From assembly GCA_005768755.1 (NCBI GenBank), contig VAFL01000012.1:1-64000 (forward strand): a stretch of 64,000 nt of DNA, read 5' to 3'. This stretch comes from Paracoccus denitrificans. GTDB taxonomy: Bacteria; Pseudomonadota; Alphaproteobacteria; Rhodobacterales; Rhodobacteraceae. How positions within the stretch are numbered: position 1 is the first letter of the stretch; every line of letters starts with the position of its first letter. The notes beneath the pieces are model-generated. The model did no database searches. It saw nothing but the letters and a program-made list of their open reading frames with translations, and was not told where the DNA came from. Positions 16,931 to 23,690 of this stretch are shown here, piece after piece. Made by a program: the position numbers and the translations under genes.

Positions 16931-19597
16931 ATGGTTTGGGGTGGTTCATTGTTGTCAGGTCTTGCCCGTCTTCTGGTCCCGCTTGTCTTTGCCATTACCC
17001 TGGCCCAAGCCGCGCTGGCGCAGGATATACCCCCCTATCAGGCCTCGGCGCAGCGCCAGATCTGCGGCGAAGTGCCGATCCTTGACGGGCCAGCCGGCGC
17101 CCGGATCGGCACCGCGACGGCGGGGCTGGTCACGGTCGACGGCTTGGGTTTCGGCAGCGATGGGCAGCTTTATTACCACATGGCCGACACCACGCCGCCG
17201 GGCCATGTCGCGACCGGCGATGCGCCGTATTTCTGCAACTTTGCCGCGCGCCAGCAGCCCGGCGCGGCCCGGTTCAGGGCGATACCGAACAGCTGCCACC
17301 TGATCGCCGCCTCGCGCAGGACGCTGGACGAGGTCAACGCCTTCGCAGCCGAATATGCCGATTTTCTGCCGACCATGTCGGTCTATCGTGCCGATAACGG
17401 CTGGTATGCCATCGCTCTTGGACAGATCAGCCTTGCCGCCGCGCCCGAGCTTCTGGCCAGTTCCAGGACCATCCCGGCGGATTCCTATTGCTCGGACGGG
17501 GCAAATTACGTCGCTGTCATGGACCTTCAGGGAATGCGTTTCGTCGAACCCGTCCCTGCCCTTATGCCCCCTTTGGCCTTCGATTGCCTGACGAGTGATG
17601 GATTGGCTTGTGCCAAGCATGCTGCGGCGATCTATCCGAAGGAAGATTACGTAGATCAGGATTTCTTCGACCGGATGCGCTATGGCCAACTGGGCTGCAT
17701 GGCCGGGGATCCCATGGCCTGCGAAATGACCGAAGTGGCCCGGGACACCCAACTGCACCATGCCCTGCTGACTGCTTGGCCCGAAGCAGAAGACCGCTTT
17801 CCCGATCAGGACAGGGATATTTACCGGATCGGCTGCGATGCCGGGCTGGTCTTGTCCTGTACGCGTGTCGGTGGGGCGGAAACGGCGCGGCTAAGCGGCG
17901 ACCCTGTCGAATACCTGACCGCAATACAGGGGCTGGTCACGGCCTGCCGCACGCGCGACGATAATGCCTGCCGCGAATTGTTGGTGTTGCTGGACAAGCA
18001 CCAGCAGGCGATGGGTCAACCCGCCCGCGCCGAAGACATCTTCCATGCGGCGCAAAGCTGGGCCGTTTTTTGCGATCATTTTGGGGATACGGATTATACC
18101 AGTTGCCAGCAGGTCTATCGCACCTATGCCGGGCTGCTGAACGGCAGCGCTGTCGCGCCAGAGCGCGCCGTCGAGATGACCGAATTCATCCGCAAGGGCT
18201 GCGATAGCGGCGTGCCGGAAGCTTGTGTTCTGTACAGCAATCTGACCGCGCTGGCGGTCAGCGAACGCCAATGGGGCGCCAAGCGGGCGGAAGTGTCCTG
18301 CGCCATGGTTGGCGACACCGGCGCGATATGCCGTGATCTGGACAGGCAATTGGCCAGCGACCTGCCCCAGACCGACCAATTGAAACAGGCGGAGTTCGAC
18401 AAGCGCGTGGCGCTTTGCCTTGCCGGCAACACGCGCGAAGCCCAGGACAGCTGTGCCGACGCGCTCAGCTATTACGCGGGCAATATCTCGGCCAGCCAGA
18501 TCGGGCCGGTGGAAACCGCCTTGCGGCAGGCCTGCACGCCGGATCTTCATTCGGGCTGCGAAACGCTGGCTTTTCTTTACAGCGCCAACACCATGGCCGG
18601 CGAGAACCTGCATTTCACCGGCATCAACCAGCCCGAAAAGCGGCTGGCGGCACTGCGCGAAGGTTGCCGCCCCGGCCGGCTGGGCCTGCGTAACTGCAAC
18701 AATCTGGGCGAAATCCTGCAGGAACAGGACGATCAGCAGGGCGCACAAGACAGCTATCGCACGGCCTGCAATACGGTCCGGATGAGCGACGGCGCCAGTT
18801 CCAGCGTTTCCTCGAATGGCGCCTGCTTCAATGCCGGGCTTCACGCGCTGCAAGAATTGGGCGACCGGGATACGGCACGTTCCGACTTCATCTTCACCTG
18901 CGACAATCAACATGACAGCAACAGCCCCTATGCCTGCAAGCATCTTGCCCTGATGGATATCGAGGCGGGGGCGAAGGAAAAGGATCCGATGGGACTGATC
19001 TCGACCCTTCAGAAATCCTGTTATCCGTCAGGTGATTTCCGCGGCGACGGCGAGGGTTGTCTGTATTACGGCAAGACCCTGCTGGAATTTCGCGACCGGC
19101 TGCACTGGGACGATTGGGAAGGAGAGCCGGTTCTGGGTAGCCCCGATCAGATCACCGATCGTGACCAGTACAGAACGGCGAACAACGCATCATACCTGTT
19201 TTCGCGGGGCTGCCTCAGCCGCTGGCAGGCGTCTTGCGCGGCGAATGACAATCTGATCGCGGACTGGATCAACGGGGCCTATCCGCGCATGACCGCGACA
19301 TGCCAGATCCGCGCAAAAGATCAGTCCATCCGATCCGAGAAAACCTGCGGGATCATTTCCTATTCGCGGCCTCAGGTCGTGGAATACGAAGACGGTTATA
19401 TCTTTGACGAACGCCTGTATTTCTGGCCCGACGGGGATCGGACCCTGGTCACGGAAGGCGGCGAACAGATCACGTTGAACGGCAATCCGGCCAGCTTCTA
19501 TCAATCGCAAGATGGTTCTGCGATGTGTCAGCAGAACCCCGAAACCGGCAACAGCTTCTGCACCGTGACCGACAGTGCCGACCAGACCGAGGGCTGA
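16931..19597 (+). CDS. secreted Cys-rich Sel1/Hcp-like repeat protein
   Basis: 888 aa. A signal peptide is clear (hydrophobic run LLVPLVFAITLAQAALA, cleavage before QD). Next comes an SH3-like stretch (GARIGTATAGLVTVDGLGFG), then a SPOR-like segment (CHLIAASRRTLDEVNAFAAE). A long helical region follows with cysteines spaced C-x7-C: GCMAGDPMACEM, GCDAGLVLSC, GCDSGVPEAC, CTPDLHSGC, GCLSRWQASC. That spacing is the disulfide pattern of Helicobacter Hcp-type Sel1-like repeats. Expected location is the periplasm or outside. It stands alone, 94 bases after the amidohydrolase, and ends at a hairpin shared with rtcR. Function unknown. Confidence 0.78.
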   Translation: MVWGGSLLSGLARLLVPLVFAITLAQAALAQDIPPYQASAQRQICGEVPILDGPAGARIGTATAGLVTVDGLGFGSDGQLYYHMADTTPPGHVATGDAPYFCNFAARQQPGAARFRAIPNSCHLIAASRRTLDEVNAFAAEYADFLPTMSVYRADNGWYAIALGQISLAAAPELLASSRTIPADSYCSDGANYVAVMDLQGMRFVEPVPALMPPLAFDCLTSDGLACAKHAAAIYPKEDYVDQDFFDRMRYGQLGCMAGDPMACEMTEVARDTQLHHALLTAWPEAEDRFPDQDRDIYRIGCDAGLVLSCTRVGGAETARLSGDPVEYLTAIQGLVTACRTRDDNACRELLVLLDKHQQAMGQPARAEDIFHAAQSWAVFCDHFGDTDYTSCQQVYRTYAGLLNGSAVAPERAVEMTEFIRKGCDSGVPEACVLYSNLTALAVSERQWGAKRAEVSCAMVGDTGAICRDLDRQLASDLPQTDQLKQAEFDKRVALCLAGNTREAQDSCADALSYYAGNISASQIGPVETALRQACTPDLHSGCETLAFLYSANTMAGENLHFTGINQPEKRLAALREGCRPGRLGLRNCNNLGEILQEQDDQQGAQDSYRTACNTVRMSDGASSSVSSNGACFNAGLHALQELGDRDTARSDFIFTCDNQHDSNSPYACKHLALMDIEAGAKEKDPMGLISTLQKSCYPSGDFRGDGEGCLYYGKTLLEFRDRLHWDDWEGEPVLGSPDQITDRDQYRTANNASYLFSRGCLSRWQASCAANDNLIADWINGAYPRMTATCQIRAKDQSIRSEKTCGIISYSRPQVVEYEDGYIFDERLYFWPDGDRTLVTEGGEQITLNGNPASFYQSQDGSAMCQQNPETGNSFCTVTDSADQTEG

Positions 19598-19613
19598 TCG
19601 CGCCCCTCAGCCC
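19591..19613. terminator. bidirectional hairpin between convergent genes
   Basis: GGGCTGA at 19591-19597 pairs with TCAGCCC at 19607-19613 around a 9-base loop. The stop codons of both convergent genes lie inside the stem. No clear T run follows on either strand, so termination strength is uncertain. Confidence 0.5.
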
Positions 19614-21172
19614 TTGACCAGATCCCAACCCAGCCCGTGCTTGGCCAGATACTTGCGCAGCCGGTCAGCGTCGTTCTGCGACGTGCGGACGGCCCGCGAT
19701 CTGGCAAACAGGGTGCGCCCTGCTTCGCTGATCGTGGACGATGTGCGGCAGACGCGAATGACATGCGCCAGTTGCACCTGATCGAACGAATCCATTTCGT
19801 CGATCGCCTTGCCCAGGACCGATGCCAGCAGTTTGGCGTCCTGATCGGCATTGGCGCGGCCCCAATCGTCACGCAAGGTGCGGATTTCATCCTCGACCAT
19901 GCTGATCGTGATCCTCCCGCGCGGGGCCAGCGTACACATCCGCCGGATCACCCCGCTGAAGTCGCGAAAATTCCCTGGCCACAGCGTCGCCGGGTCACGT
20001 GCGAAATCAAGGAATTTCGCGTGCGCATCGGCGTTGAAGCCGACACGCGTGCCCAGTTGCCGTTCTGCGCGATCAAGCTCGAACAGCAGATTCGCCTCGA
20101 TGTCTTCGCGACGATCACGCAGGGGCGGCAGTTCGAAACGCCACATGTTCAACCGTGCGAGCAGATCGGGCCGAAACCTGCCTTCAGAGGCCAGAACGCG
20201 CAGGTCGCGATTTGAACCGGCGATAATATGGAACCTGCTGGTGATCTCGTGATCGGAACCCAGCGGGTAAAAACGGCCTGTTTCGATTGCATGCAGAAGG
20301 ATCGACTGGACGTTCGGTGCCAGTTCGTCCACCTCGTCCAGAAACAGCACGCCCCCATCGGCTTCGCGCAGCAGCCCGCCCCGTTCCGATCCGGCCTGGC
20401 CTTGATAGCTTCGCCGTTGTCCAAACAGCATGGCGGCTGCATCAGGTCCGTTCAGCGCCGCGCAATTGACGTGGACAAGGCGCCCTTTCACCCGCCGACG
20501 ACCGATCTTCAGATCATGAATACGCTCTGCCAACTCGGTCTTGCCGGTGCCTGTCTCACCCAGCAGAAGAATGGGATCGGCAGAATTGCCGGCCACCAGC
20601 TCGATCCGGTCGATCAGCGCGTTGTAGGCCGCGTTGCTGGTTTCGATACCGCCTTTCAGTTGGTCGCTGTATTCCCGTGACAGTTGGCCGAACCGCTGCT
20701 GCAACGCGTTGTAACGGCTGAGGTCAAGGTCAATCACATCCATCTTCGGCGCGCTGTCTTCGCGCGGTGGGCCGGTCTGGATGATCCGCGCCGGGACATG
20801 GCGGCTTTCTGTCAGCAGGAACCAGCAGATCTGCGCAACATGCGTCCCCGTGGTCAGGTGGACGTGATAGCGTTCGCGCTGATCGTCAAAGCCGTAGCCG
20901 CGCGCGAAATCAAACAGCTTCCCATAGACCTCCTGAAAGTCCCACGGGTCGATGAGGTCAAGCCGGTTCAGCAGCACCTCGGTCGCGGGCGAAATTGCCT
21001 GCACCTCGGCTTTCACCCCCTGTGCGAGGCGCAGGAATCGGTCGTCATGCAAAATCTCCAGACGATCCACCGGAAAATCGGGATGCTGGGCAAGGCTGAC
21101 TGTGGGCTTCCAGCGACGGTTTCGCCCCGAATCAAGGCTTGTGCCCAGAAAGCCTATGACGACATTCTTCAC
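19607..21172 (-). CDS. rtcR: RtcR, CARF-domain AAA+ regulator of RNA repair
   Basis: 521 aa from a GTG at 21172 (E. coli RtcR is about 530). The N-terminal part (VVIGFLGTSLDSGRNRRWKP, then HVHLTTGTHVAQICWFLLTE) is the RtcR/CARF ligand domain, thought to sense RNA ends or cyclic-phosphate oligonucleotides. The AAA+ domain has Walker A LLLGETGTGKTELAERI near residue 195 and Walker B GGVLFLDEVDELAP. The C-terminus resembles E. coli RtcR (LRKYLAKHGLGWDL). The loop that should read GAFTGA is replaced: after LFGQRR comes SYQGQA. RtcR without GAFTGA is unlikely to open sigma-54 promoters. It diverges from rsr. Confidence 0.93.
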   Translation of the reverse strand: MKNVVIGFLGTSLDSGRNRRWKPTVSLAQHPDFPVDRLEILHDDRFLRLAQGVKAEVQAISPATEVLLNRLDLIDPWDFQEVYGKLFDFARGYGFDDQRERYHVHLTTGTHVAQICWFLLTESRHVPARIIQTGPPREDSAPKMDVIDLDLSRYNALQQRFGQLSREYSDQLKGGIETSNAAYNALIDRIELVAGNSADPILLLGETGTGKTELAERIHDLKIGRRRVKGRLVHVNCAALNGPDAAAMLFGQRRSYQGQAGSERGGLLREADGGVLFLDEVDELAPNVQSILLHAIETGRFYPLGSDHEITSRFHIIAGSNRDLRVLASEGRFRPDLLARLNMWRFELPPLRDRREDIEANLLFELDRAERQLGTRVGFNADAHAKFLDFARDPATLWPGNFRDFSGVIRRMCTLAPRGRITISMVEDEIRTLRDDWGRANADQDAKLLASVLGKAIDEMDSFDQVQLAHVIRVCRTSSTISEAGRTLFARSRAVRTSQNDADRLRKYLAKHGLGWDLVKG

Positions 21173-21198
21173 GGGTGGCGATCCATTTCGATAAATCA

Positions 21199-21214
21199 CG
21201 ATATTATTATATCG
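21199..21214. promoter_or_regulatory. 16-bp inverted repeat between rtcR and rsr, candidate RtcR site
   Basis: CGATAT-tatt-ATATCG is a perfect 6+6 inverted repeat in the divergent rtcR/rsr region, 27 bases from the rtcR start. A TATAAT hexamer lies further along at 21254-21259 on the rsr side, and TTGACA is at 21218-21223, but those two are 30 bases apart and cannot be one promoter. No good -24/-12 sigma-54 promoter was found. Binding by RtcR is inference. Confidence 0.4.
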
Positions 21215-21349
21215 TAATTGACAATGGCACATCCGGCAATAGTGGATATTTCTTATAATATTCAGTATATTAAAGGATTTTTCCTTTTCTCTCGGTCGGT
21301 GCGGTTGGATCTGCGAAAACAGGGTCACGAAGAAAGAAGGAACAGTCAG

Positions 21350-22906
21350 ATGGCGAACAAATCCGTGTTTGCAGCAATCCGTGGTCAACTGGCGCCCAAG
21401 GCGAATACGCGCAACCATGCGGGGGCGCCGGCCTATGACTACACCGACGCCCATGCGCTGGCGCAGATGGCGGTCACCGGAACCTTCGGCGGCCTGTTCT
21501 ACACCTCTCCAAAGAAGCAGCTGGCGGCTGTTCTGACGCTTGCCGAAGCGGTCGAGCCGCGTCTGCTTGCCCAGGTCGCAATCCATGCCCGCGCCAAGGG
21601 CCACATGAAGGACATGCCGGCCGTGCTGCTGGCGGTTCTGGCCCGCCGCGATCCTGTGCTTTTCCGCCGTACCTTCGGGCGCGTCGTGGATAACGGCAAA
21701 ATGCTGCGCAACTTCGTGCAGATCATCCGCTCGGGGCAGACGGGGCGCAAATCGCTTGGTTCCGCGCCTAAGGCGATGGTGCAGAACTGGCTGAACGGGG
21801 CCTCGGACTGGGCGCTTCTGAACGCCAATATCGGCAACGCGCCGTCATTGGGGGACGTGATCAAGATGGTGCATCCCAAGCCGGAAACCCCGGAACGCGA
21901 GGCGCTTTTTTCCTGGATCATGGGTCGGCCTGCCGATCTGTCGCGACTGCCCGAGGCGGTGCAGGACTGGCTGACCTTCAAGGCCGGCTGCAAAGGCCCG
22001 CTGCCGAAGGTGCCGTTCCAGATGCTGACGCAGCTGGATCTGTCGGCGGATCAATGGGCGCAGATCGCGCGCGCCGGGTCATGGCAGATGGTGCGGCAGA
22101 ACCTGAACACCTTCCTGCGTCACGACGTATTCGAAGACGTGGCTAATGTGGATCACATCGCCGCCCTGCTGCGCGATCCGGCGAAGATTGCCGCCGCCCG
22201 CGCCTTCCCCTACCAGATGATGGTGGCCGCGAAAAACGTGGAAGCAGGGATGCCGGGTGAAATCGTCGACGCCTTGCATGACGCGATGGAGACCGCGGTG
22301 CACAATGTCCCGCAGATCGCCCTGAACCTGGCGGTTTGTCCGGATGTTTCGGGGTCCATGAATGGATGTGTGACTGGGTTTCGCCGTGGCGCAACGTCAA
22401 AGGTGCGCCATATCGACGTGGCGGCACTTGTGGCGGCGGCTTTCCTGCGGGCGAACCGGGACTGCACGGTGCTGCCATTCGAGAACCGCGTCCGGAAGCT
22501 GCGGCTGGAACCGCGCGACACGATCCTGACCAATGCGCAGCGTCTTGCGGCGGTTGGTGGGGGTGGGACCAACTGCTCGGCGCCGCTGGATTGGCTGCTG
22601 GACCATAGACAATCACCGGATCTGGTGGTTTTCGTGTCCGACAATCAGTCTTGGGTGGATGCCCGTGACGGCGGCCCAGGGACGGCGATGATGCAGAAAT
22701 GGAACTGGCTGAAGGCAAGAAACCCGAAGGCCCGTCTGGTCTGCATCGACATCGCCCCCTATGGGTCGGCACAGGTCGAACAGCGCGAGGATGTGATGCG
22801 GATCGGCGGCTTTTCGGACGCGGTCTTTGACCAGATCGCGGCCTTCGCGAAAGGCGCCAACGGCCCGGATCACTGGTTGACCGAGATCGAAGCGATCGAG
22901 GTTTGA
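21350..22906 (+). CDS. rsr: Ro60 orthologue Rsr (TROVE + vWA domains)
   Basis: 518 aa. The ring of the Ro 60-kDa autoantigen family binds misfolded RNAs in its hole and Y RNAs on its outside. The TROVE domain covers residues 1 to about 355 (VTGTFGGLFYTSPKKQLAAV, then VAIHARAKGHMKDMPAVLLA). A von Willebrand A domain follows with a MIDAS site CPDVSGSMNG, then GGGGTNCSAPLDWLL and FVSDNQSW. The ATG at 21350 has AGAAGG 12 bases upstream. It diverges from rtcR. Four Y-type RNAs start 8 bases past its stop, then rtcB, as in the Salmonella rsr-yrlBA-rtcBA locus. Stress-induced expression through RtcR is expected. Confidence 0.96.
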   Translation: MANKSVFAAIRGQLAPKANTRNHAGAPAYDYTDAHALAQMAVTGTFGGLFYTSPKKQLAAVLTLAEAVEPRLLAQVAIHARAKGHMKDMPAVLLAVLARRDPVLFRRTFGRVVDNGKMLRNFVQIIRSGQTGRKSLGSAPKAMVQNWLNGASDWALLNANIGNAPSLGDVIKMVHPKPETPEREALFSWIMGRPADLSRLPEAVQDWLTFKAGCKGPLPKVPFQMLTQLDLSADQWAQIARAGSWQMVRQNLNTFLRHDVFEDVANVDHIAALLRDPAKIAAARAFPYQMMVAAKNVEAGMPGEIVDALHDAMETAVHNVPQIALNLAVCPDVSGSMNGCVTGFRRGATSKVRHIDVAALVAAAFLRANRDCTVLPFENRVRKLRLEPRDTILTNAQRLAAVGGGGTNCSAPLDWLLDHRQSPDLVVFVSDNQSWVDARDGGPGTAMMQKWNWLKARNPKARLVCIDIAPYGSAQVEQREDVMRIGGFSDAVFDQIAAFAKGANGPDHWLTEIEAIEV

Positions 22907-22914
22907 AAAAAAAA

Positions 22915-22986
22915 GGTCAGGCGGAATGCCTGCGGGACTACATGATATCGCACGTCCCCGTCTCGCAGATCCTTGTCCGCCTGACC
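22915..22986 (+). ncRNA. Y RNA A, minimal form (72 nt)
   Basis: An 11-bp outer helix pairs 22915-22925 (GGTCAGGCGGA) with 22976-22986 (TCCGCCTGACC). A 9-bp inner helix pairs CTGCGGGAC (22930-22938) with GTCTCGCAG (22960-22968). Between them is an asymmetric loop, ATGC on the 5' side and ATCCTTG on the 3' side, the kind of interrupted stem bound by Ro60. The apical loop is only 21 nt, so no tRNA-like module is present. Unit D has the same plan with wobble replacements in the stems. It begins 8 bases after the rsr stop. No terminator was seen, so processing from the rsr transcript is possible. Confidence 0.75.
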
Positions 22987-23094
22987 TTGCCAGAACATGA
23001 ACCCTTCGCAAATGCGTGGGCCGCGTCGGGCCGGGGCGTAAGAGCCCGTTCCGATCATCGAGGGACGTCAGTGTGGGGTTTGTAACGAGTGAAA

Positions 23095-23239
23095 GGTTGA
23101 TACTGCGGCAAATGCCGACGGAACTACAGGTAAGAGCGCCGCGCCGAAAGGCCCGGAGGTCGTGGGTTCGAACCCCGCCATCGCGACCGCGATGTAGCTC
23201 AGTCAGACGCGTTTCGTCCCAGTTGTTGTCGCACCAATC
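23095..23239 (+). ncRNA. yrlA: Y RNA B, YrlA type, tRNA-like module opened at the D loop
   Basis: Ro stem: GGTTG/CAATC and TGCGGCA (23104-23110) / TGTCGCA (23227-23233), internal loop with AATGCC, then GACGGAAC (23117-23124) / GTTTCGTC (23211-23218). The interior folds like a tRNA read in circular permutation. D stem GCTC (23197-23200) pairs with GAGC (23134-23137), with G18G19-like GG at 23129-23130. A stem capped by GAAA (23139-23156) takes the anticodon-arm place, then variable AGGTC, T arm 23162-23178 with loop TTCGAAC. The acceptor strands CATCGC and GCGATG are joined by GACC, followed by TA as positions 8-9. The Ro stem enters inside the D loop. Confidence 0.85.
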
Positions 23240-23374
23240 TCGGCGAATGCCGGTGGAACTACATCGGAGAGTCAGGACGCGGGTTCGAATCCCGCCATGC
23301 CGTCGCCCACATCGGGAACGGGATGTAGCTTAAGCGGTAGAGCAGGCTGTTTCACCATCCCCTTGTCGCCGGGA
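23238..23374 (+). ncRNA. yrlA: Y RNA C, YrlA type, tRNA-like module opened at the anticodon loop
   Basis: Outer helix TCTCGGCGA (23238-23246) / TCGCCGGGA (23366-23374). Internal loop ATGCC on the 5' side, ATCCCCTTG on the 3' side. Inner helix GGTGGAAC (23252-23259) / GTTTCACC (23349-23356). Two pairs differ from unit B on both strands (A-T to G-C, C-G to T-A), which supports the helix. Inside: complete D arm 23328-23343 with AAGCGGTA loop, anticodon-like stem GGCT (23345-23348) / AGTC (23270-23273), variable AGGAC, T arm 23279-23295 with loop TTCGAAT, and a 7-bp acceptor-like stem (one G-G mismatch) closed by a hairpin. The Ro stem replaces the anticodon loop. It starts where unit B ends. Confidence 0.85.
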
Positions 23375-23392
23375 ACCGGTAATTTCGATCAT

Positions 23393-23462
23393 GTCGGGCG
23401 GAATGCCTGCGGGACTACATGCCTGTGAAGCACCCCGTCTCGTGGATCTTTGTCCGCCTGAC
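23393..23462 (+). ncRNA. Y RNA D, minimal form (70 nt)
   Basis: Outer helix GTCGGGCGGA (23393-23402) / TCCGCCTGAC (23453-23462), loops ATGC and ATCTTTG, inner helix CTGCGGGAC (23407-23415) / GTCTCGTGG (23437-23445), apical loop 21 nt. It has the same lengths as unit A in every segment. The stem differences from A (A to G, C to T, A to G) all keep pairing as wobbles, while the apical loop sequence differs freely. It lies 18 bases after unit C. A small hairpin CTGACC/GGTCAG follows at 23463-23488 without a T run. Confidence 0.75.
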
Positions 23463-23484
23463 CTGACCGGATCGAACCGCCAGG

Positions 23485-23685
23485 TCAGACCAATGTCAGA
23501 TCGGATTTCCAGCCGACGTAATAAATACCAACAGGGACGTCTATGATGGCCAGTGATATCGATACCAGCAGAATGCGCAGCCTCGTGTTGGCTTGTACTA
23601 TCGTACAGACAATGACGACAGGCTGACCGACCACATGCCCCCTGAATTTCTGACAACGTGCGACGCGGAGTAGTACTGAAAGCAA
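23485..23685 (-). CDS. doubtful small membrane ORF
   Basis: An open minus-strand frame between the Y RNAs and rtcB encodes up to 66 aa from a TTG, ending with a hydrophobic stretch (RILLVSISLAIIDVPVGIYY, then VGWKSDLTLV). No Shine-Dalgarno sequence was found and it runs against the operon. It could be a small membrane protein or chance. Otherwise 23489-23690 shows no identifiable feature. Confidence 0.2.
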   Translation of the reverse strand: MLSVLLRVARCQKFRGHVVGQPVVIVCTIVQANTRLRILLVSISLAIIDVPVGIYYVGWKSDLTLV

Positions 23686-23690
23686 AGACC

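Noticed and set aside
21225..21240. Sigma-54 promoter before rsr (TGGCACATCCGGCAAT)
   Set aside because: The -24 half is good, but the GC of the -12 half is two bases too close and TTGCA is absent. RtcR also lacks GAFTGA.
21218..21259. TTGACA and TATAAT as one sigma-70 promoter of rsr
   Set aside because: The two hexamers are 30 bases apart; 16-18 is needed.
21173..21604. N-terminal extension of RtcR upstream of 21172
   Set aside because: The frame stays open, but the extra part is not RtcR-like and would cross the divergent promoter region and the rsr leader.
23162..23178. tRNA gene, from the T-arm GTGGGTTCGAACCCCGC (and a second at 23279-23295)
   Set aside because: Acceptor strands are joined in the wrong order and no anticodon loop or CCA-type 3' end fits. 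Both belong to tRNA-like modules of Y RNAs.
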